Source: Podila epigama (taxonomy: Eukaryota > Mortierellomycota > Mortierellomycetes > Mortierellales > Mortierellaceae). From it: a DNA stretch of 11,677 bases. Shown here piece after piece: positions 9,091 to 11,677 of the stretch (position 1 is its first letter; each line of letters starts with the position of its first letter). Location of the stretch: positions 1 through 11,677 of the forward strand of contig JAAAVE010000955.1 in NCBI GenBank assembly GCA_015679605.1. The letters run 5' to 3'. The translations under genes and the position numbers were made by a program. The notes beneath the pieces are model-generated. The model made no database searches and had not been told where the DNA came from. It saw nothing but the letters and a program-made list of their open reading frames with translations.

Positions 9091-11257
9091 CTAAACACGT
9101 TTCAGGAGCTTGTTTAATTCTGGGGTGGAAACTGTGCGGAACCGCTTCTGTGTTGTAGCCAAAGAAGGATGTGCCGAGATCACTTCTCCTTTTGCAGCTG
9201 CTTCCAGCACAGGCTTGATTCCATGCTCAACAGTCCGTGCCAATTCAAACCATTGCTTGAATTCCGCTCCAATGATACCCAACTCCTTTAAACTGTCTGG
9301 GATCATGAGATCCTGAACATGCACCATGATGTACATGTTGCCGCAACAACGCATTATATATACGCCCATGGTCTGTGCTACCACTTGGTAGCCAAGAAGG
9401 GTTGCGTCATGGATGCCATACTTATCTTGGACCAGGTCCAAAACATCCTTCAATCCCAGTCCAATTCGAGCCAAATCTTTGGCGTTCTTCCTCTTGAAGT
9501 TCTTTTGCGCGTGAGATATCGCTTCCCCTACGCCCAGTTCACAAAGAGTTTTTTTGATTGGTCCTTCAATTCAAGAACCAGATCTGGTTCACGCTTGCTC
9601 TGTTTCCCGGCTCTGTTCTTGCCAGATACCGTGGCCTTGTCAACACTATAAATGAACAAAAAATTATATTAATTTGAAATAAATAAACATGCCGTGAGGT
9701 TTAAAAAAAATGTTACTATATATAGTTAGTCATATATGCTTACAAGTTGAGGAAGACCATCTTGTCAGGATCGCTCATAAATGTCTGGCACAAAGGAAGC
9801 GCGTAAGAAGAAAGGCCCGTCGATTCCGAGTACAGCTTAGTTGTATCTTTAACAGGGAACTTCGATACCGCATTCATAAGATACATCCAAAGGTTACGGT
9901 CAATCGGGTCTGCGGGAGGACACTTCGCCATCTCAGTCAAGATCTCCGACCGGGCATAGTTCTTGTCTTCTATAAGCTGTTCATAAGACACAGACAGGGA
10001 GCGTCAGATTAGTCATCATAGTTTCCCCATCATTCCATAATCAAAATAGAAGCGATATACTTACATCCAACCAGGCTCTTGCTTTGTTTCGAGAAGCAGA
10101 AACGTCTGCTGTCTGCCAATACTTCAGCATCTTTTCTTTGATTTGAGCGAGAGCATTCATTCCAAAATGCTTCTGTTGTAATACAGAGCCGCCATTCTCC
10201 AAAAAGATAATTCCAGATCGACCTCTAAGAAGAATGCATATTTGAATCGAAGTCAATTAACAATGCTGCCATACTACAGCAAGGCGACTACCACTCACAC
10301 GAACACTTACAGTACTTCATCCGTGTCTTCGATATATACAGCCTTTTTCTTAACCTCGGCAAAAAAAGGCTGAAATCCGATGGTGAGATCCAATCCGTCC
10401 AGGTCGCCGACAAAGTGAAATTCCTGCTCGACTTTGTCTGGCAAGAGAAAGTCTTGCCCATTGTTCTCATCTTCTTCAGCCACATCCAACAGCTCCTCAT
10501 CATCCACTTCATATGCGTTGTTATCCTGAAAAGGATTGGGAAGACTGCGAGACTGGACCATGAGCGGACTATCAATATTCTCTGTGGGCGTGATGGTGGA
10601 GGATGGCGCTATTAAAAAAAAAGAATATGATAAAAAAGGAGTGAGAACACAACCTCCCAGGTCAACGGCCTTGTGCCTTGTCATATGAACCTGTACTTAC
10701 ATCTGTTTCGGGGTGTTTTAAGTATTGCCTTGCTCTGTTCATCCCAAGGATCGCGTCGATGCTTCTGGCCACCTAATACAGCGTTCAATTAATATGATAG
10801 GTATACATCACGACGCCATCAAAATCAAAGCATTGGATCATACCTTTGAGAACACTAGCCTCGTCCACCACCTCATCGGAGTCATCTAGCAGTTCCTGAT
10901 CGAACGAATCTCCTCCAGCACTTGAAAAAAATTGTTCACATGAGAGCTTGGCTTGCAAAACCCCTGCATCTTGCATGATAACACCAGCATGCTTAACGAC
11001 AATCTCAGTGTTAACTTGCAGGATCCTGTTAGCCCAAAACTTTTTCGGTGGTGGACCTGAAATTCATCAAATGCTTTTCTCAACTTCTTTCGTCGATGGA
11101 TTTGGATATTCGGCGACCCTAGCAGTGCCTCGAAAGCCCGTGTAGCTGACTCCTCATCGTAAAGATTGAATTGCTTTACGAAATTCGAGAAGAACATGTG
11201 TTCCTTGCCTGGCACCCGACTAAGCGCCCAGTTCAGGTAGACTGATGTTACTGACAT
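9091..11257 (-). CDS. Uncharacterised protein, possible PD-(D/E)XK-like C-terminus; two apparent -1 frameshifts (possible pseudogene)
   Basis: I cannot name this gene. Six minus-strand exons fit: 10844-11257, 10701-10772, 10311-10608, 10065-10224, 9744-9976 and 9091-9645. The five introns are 71-98 bp, with donors GTATGA, GTAAGT (three times) and GTAAGC, and acceptors ending TAG or CAG. All splice phases agree. Two breaks remain. Near 11057 the reading AFDEFQ must slip by -1 to continue as GPPPKKFWANRI. At the A7 run (T7 on plus, 9549-9555) the frame leads to a TAG within six codons, and a -1 slip restores CELGVGEAISHAQ. Counting both slips, the product is about 577 residues. Exon 1 opens with MSVTSVYLNWAL and ends in an acidic stretch. 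Exon 3 is acidic (EVDDEELLDVAEEDEN). Exon 6 has KREPDLVLELKD, then GVGEA, then ARIGLGLKDVLD, LGYQVVAQTMGVYIM and LMIPDSLKELGI. That order recalls uncharacterised Mucoromycota proteins with a nuclease-like fold, in which I remember GEVK where GEAI stands here. That link is from memory and tentative. Confidence 0.7.
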
Positions 11258-11543
11258 TTTCCGAGCGACAATGAGGTCTGACAGCGATCAATTCCCTTAA
11301 TCACTGTCACTCGGCACTATGAGACAAGAAAATAAGGTGTTAGAATCTACACACGAAAAAAGTCTTTGCCTTTGAATATTTACTGGCAGGAATCTAACAG
11401 AACGGCCACATGACGCCTCTGAGTGCATTGTCATGAAGAACCCTTCTGAAGACCACCGTTGTCGTAGCCACTCCCCGCTCGGCAGAGCCCGAAGTATATC
11501 TGCTGGAGCTAAAGAAGCAAGACCACTAAATGACAGGATGTTT
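11248..11543 (-). CDS. Possible further minus-strand exons (partial gene or upstream part of the neighbour)
   Basis: The piece 11384-11543 is open for 53 codons (starting NILSFSGLASLAPADILRAL), has an acceptor CCCACACAG before it, with a CTTAAC branch-like site upstream, and a GTAAAT donor after it. A 67-bp intron (11317-11383, ending CTCATAG) would join it to a stretch reading CRVTVIKGIDRCQ, which stops at 11248-11250. That stop overlaps, in another frame, the ATG at 11257 of the downstream gene. The downstream frame is itself open a little upstream of its Met (DLIVARK), so these exons may belong to the same gene with a splice I have not resolved. I recognise no domain, and the call rests on splice signals and openness alone. 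Confidence 0.3.
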
Positions 11544-11677
11544 CTGTGTGGGAAAAAAAGTACTGTTAAGTAACGTCTGGGAGTGCAATGAGGAAGAGTG
11601 TGTAAAGAAATGTAACGATTCAAGGAAAGTGGCGCGATTGAGGCCTTATCCTGTGACGTCACATCAGCAGAAATACA

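Noticed and set aside
9110-9651. Plus-strand open frames in 9110-9316 and 9319-9651
   Set aside because: They are antisense to the last exon of the minus-strand gene, which has consistent splice sites and coherent protein sequence.
11057-11208. GC-AG intron (GCAAGG...TTTCAG) that would repair the first frame break of the right-hand gene
   Set aside because: It fits the phase, but it would remove about 50 open, coding-like codons (including RKKLRKAFDEF), so a one-base lesion is the simpler explanation. It is not fully excluded.

Overview
The window is nuclear DNA from a filamentous, probably early-diverging fungus (Mucoromycota or Mortierellomycota is my best guess). The reasons are compact genes with many 65-400 bp GT-AG introns, CTGAC/CTAAC-like branch points, a yeast-like but intron-bearing fibrillarin gene, and a UBE3A-type AZUL-HECT ubiquitin ligase that I do not associate with yeasts. 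Homopolymers and microsatellites fill the non-coding DNA. No tRNA, rRNA, CRISPR array, insertion sequence or recognisable transposon was seen.

Layout. Positions 71-963 (minus strand) hold the 5' part of an NAD(P)H-hydrate epimerase gene (NNR1/NAXE type), which runs off the left edge inside an intron. It is divergent from fibrillarin (NOP1) at 1293-2748 (plus), with 329 bp between the two start codons. Both genes begin with a tiny first coding exon (12 and 10 nt). Positions 2749-3501 are non-coding and contain a roughly 96 bp imperfect palindrome and a TTCACA hexanucleotide array. Positions 3502-8692 (plus) encode a long UBE3A-type E3 ligase: an N-terminal AZUL zinc finger, a very long Ser/Asp-rich disordered middle, and a C-terminal HECT domain with its catalytic cysteine. 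Its N-terminus can be modelled in two ways. Positions 8693-9090 are a short convergent intergenic region with small repeats and a G9T17 tract. Positions 9091-11257 (minus) hold a six-exon gene for a protein I cannot name. Its C-terminal half resembles a fungal family of uncharacterised, possibly PD-(D/E)XK-like proteins. It carries two apparent -1 frameshifts, so it is either decaying, wrongly sequenced or (less likely) recoded. Further possible minus-strand exons lie at 11248-11543.

The genes do not form a pathway. NNR1 repairs damaged NAD(P)H, NOP1 methylates pre-rRNA and histone H2A in the nucleolus, and the HECT ligase attaches ubiquitin. The first three are conserved housekeeping-type genes. 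The right end looks more lineage-specific. I see no convincing new multi-gene system. The least explained objects are the frameshifted gene on the right, the N-terminal architecture of the E3 ligase, and the intergenic palindrome.
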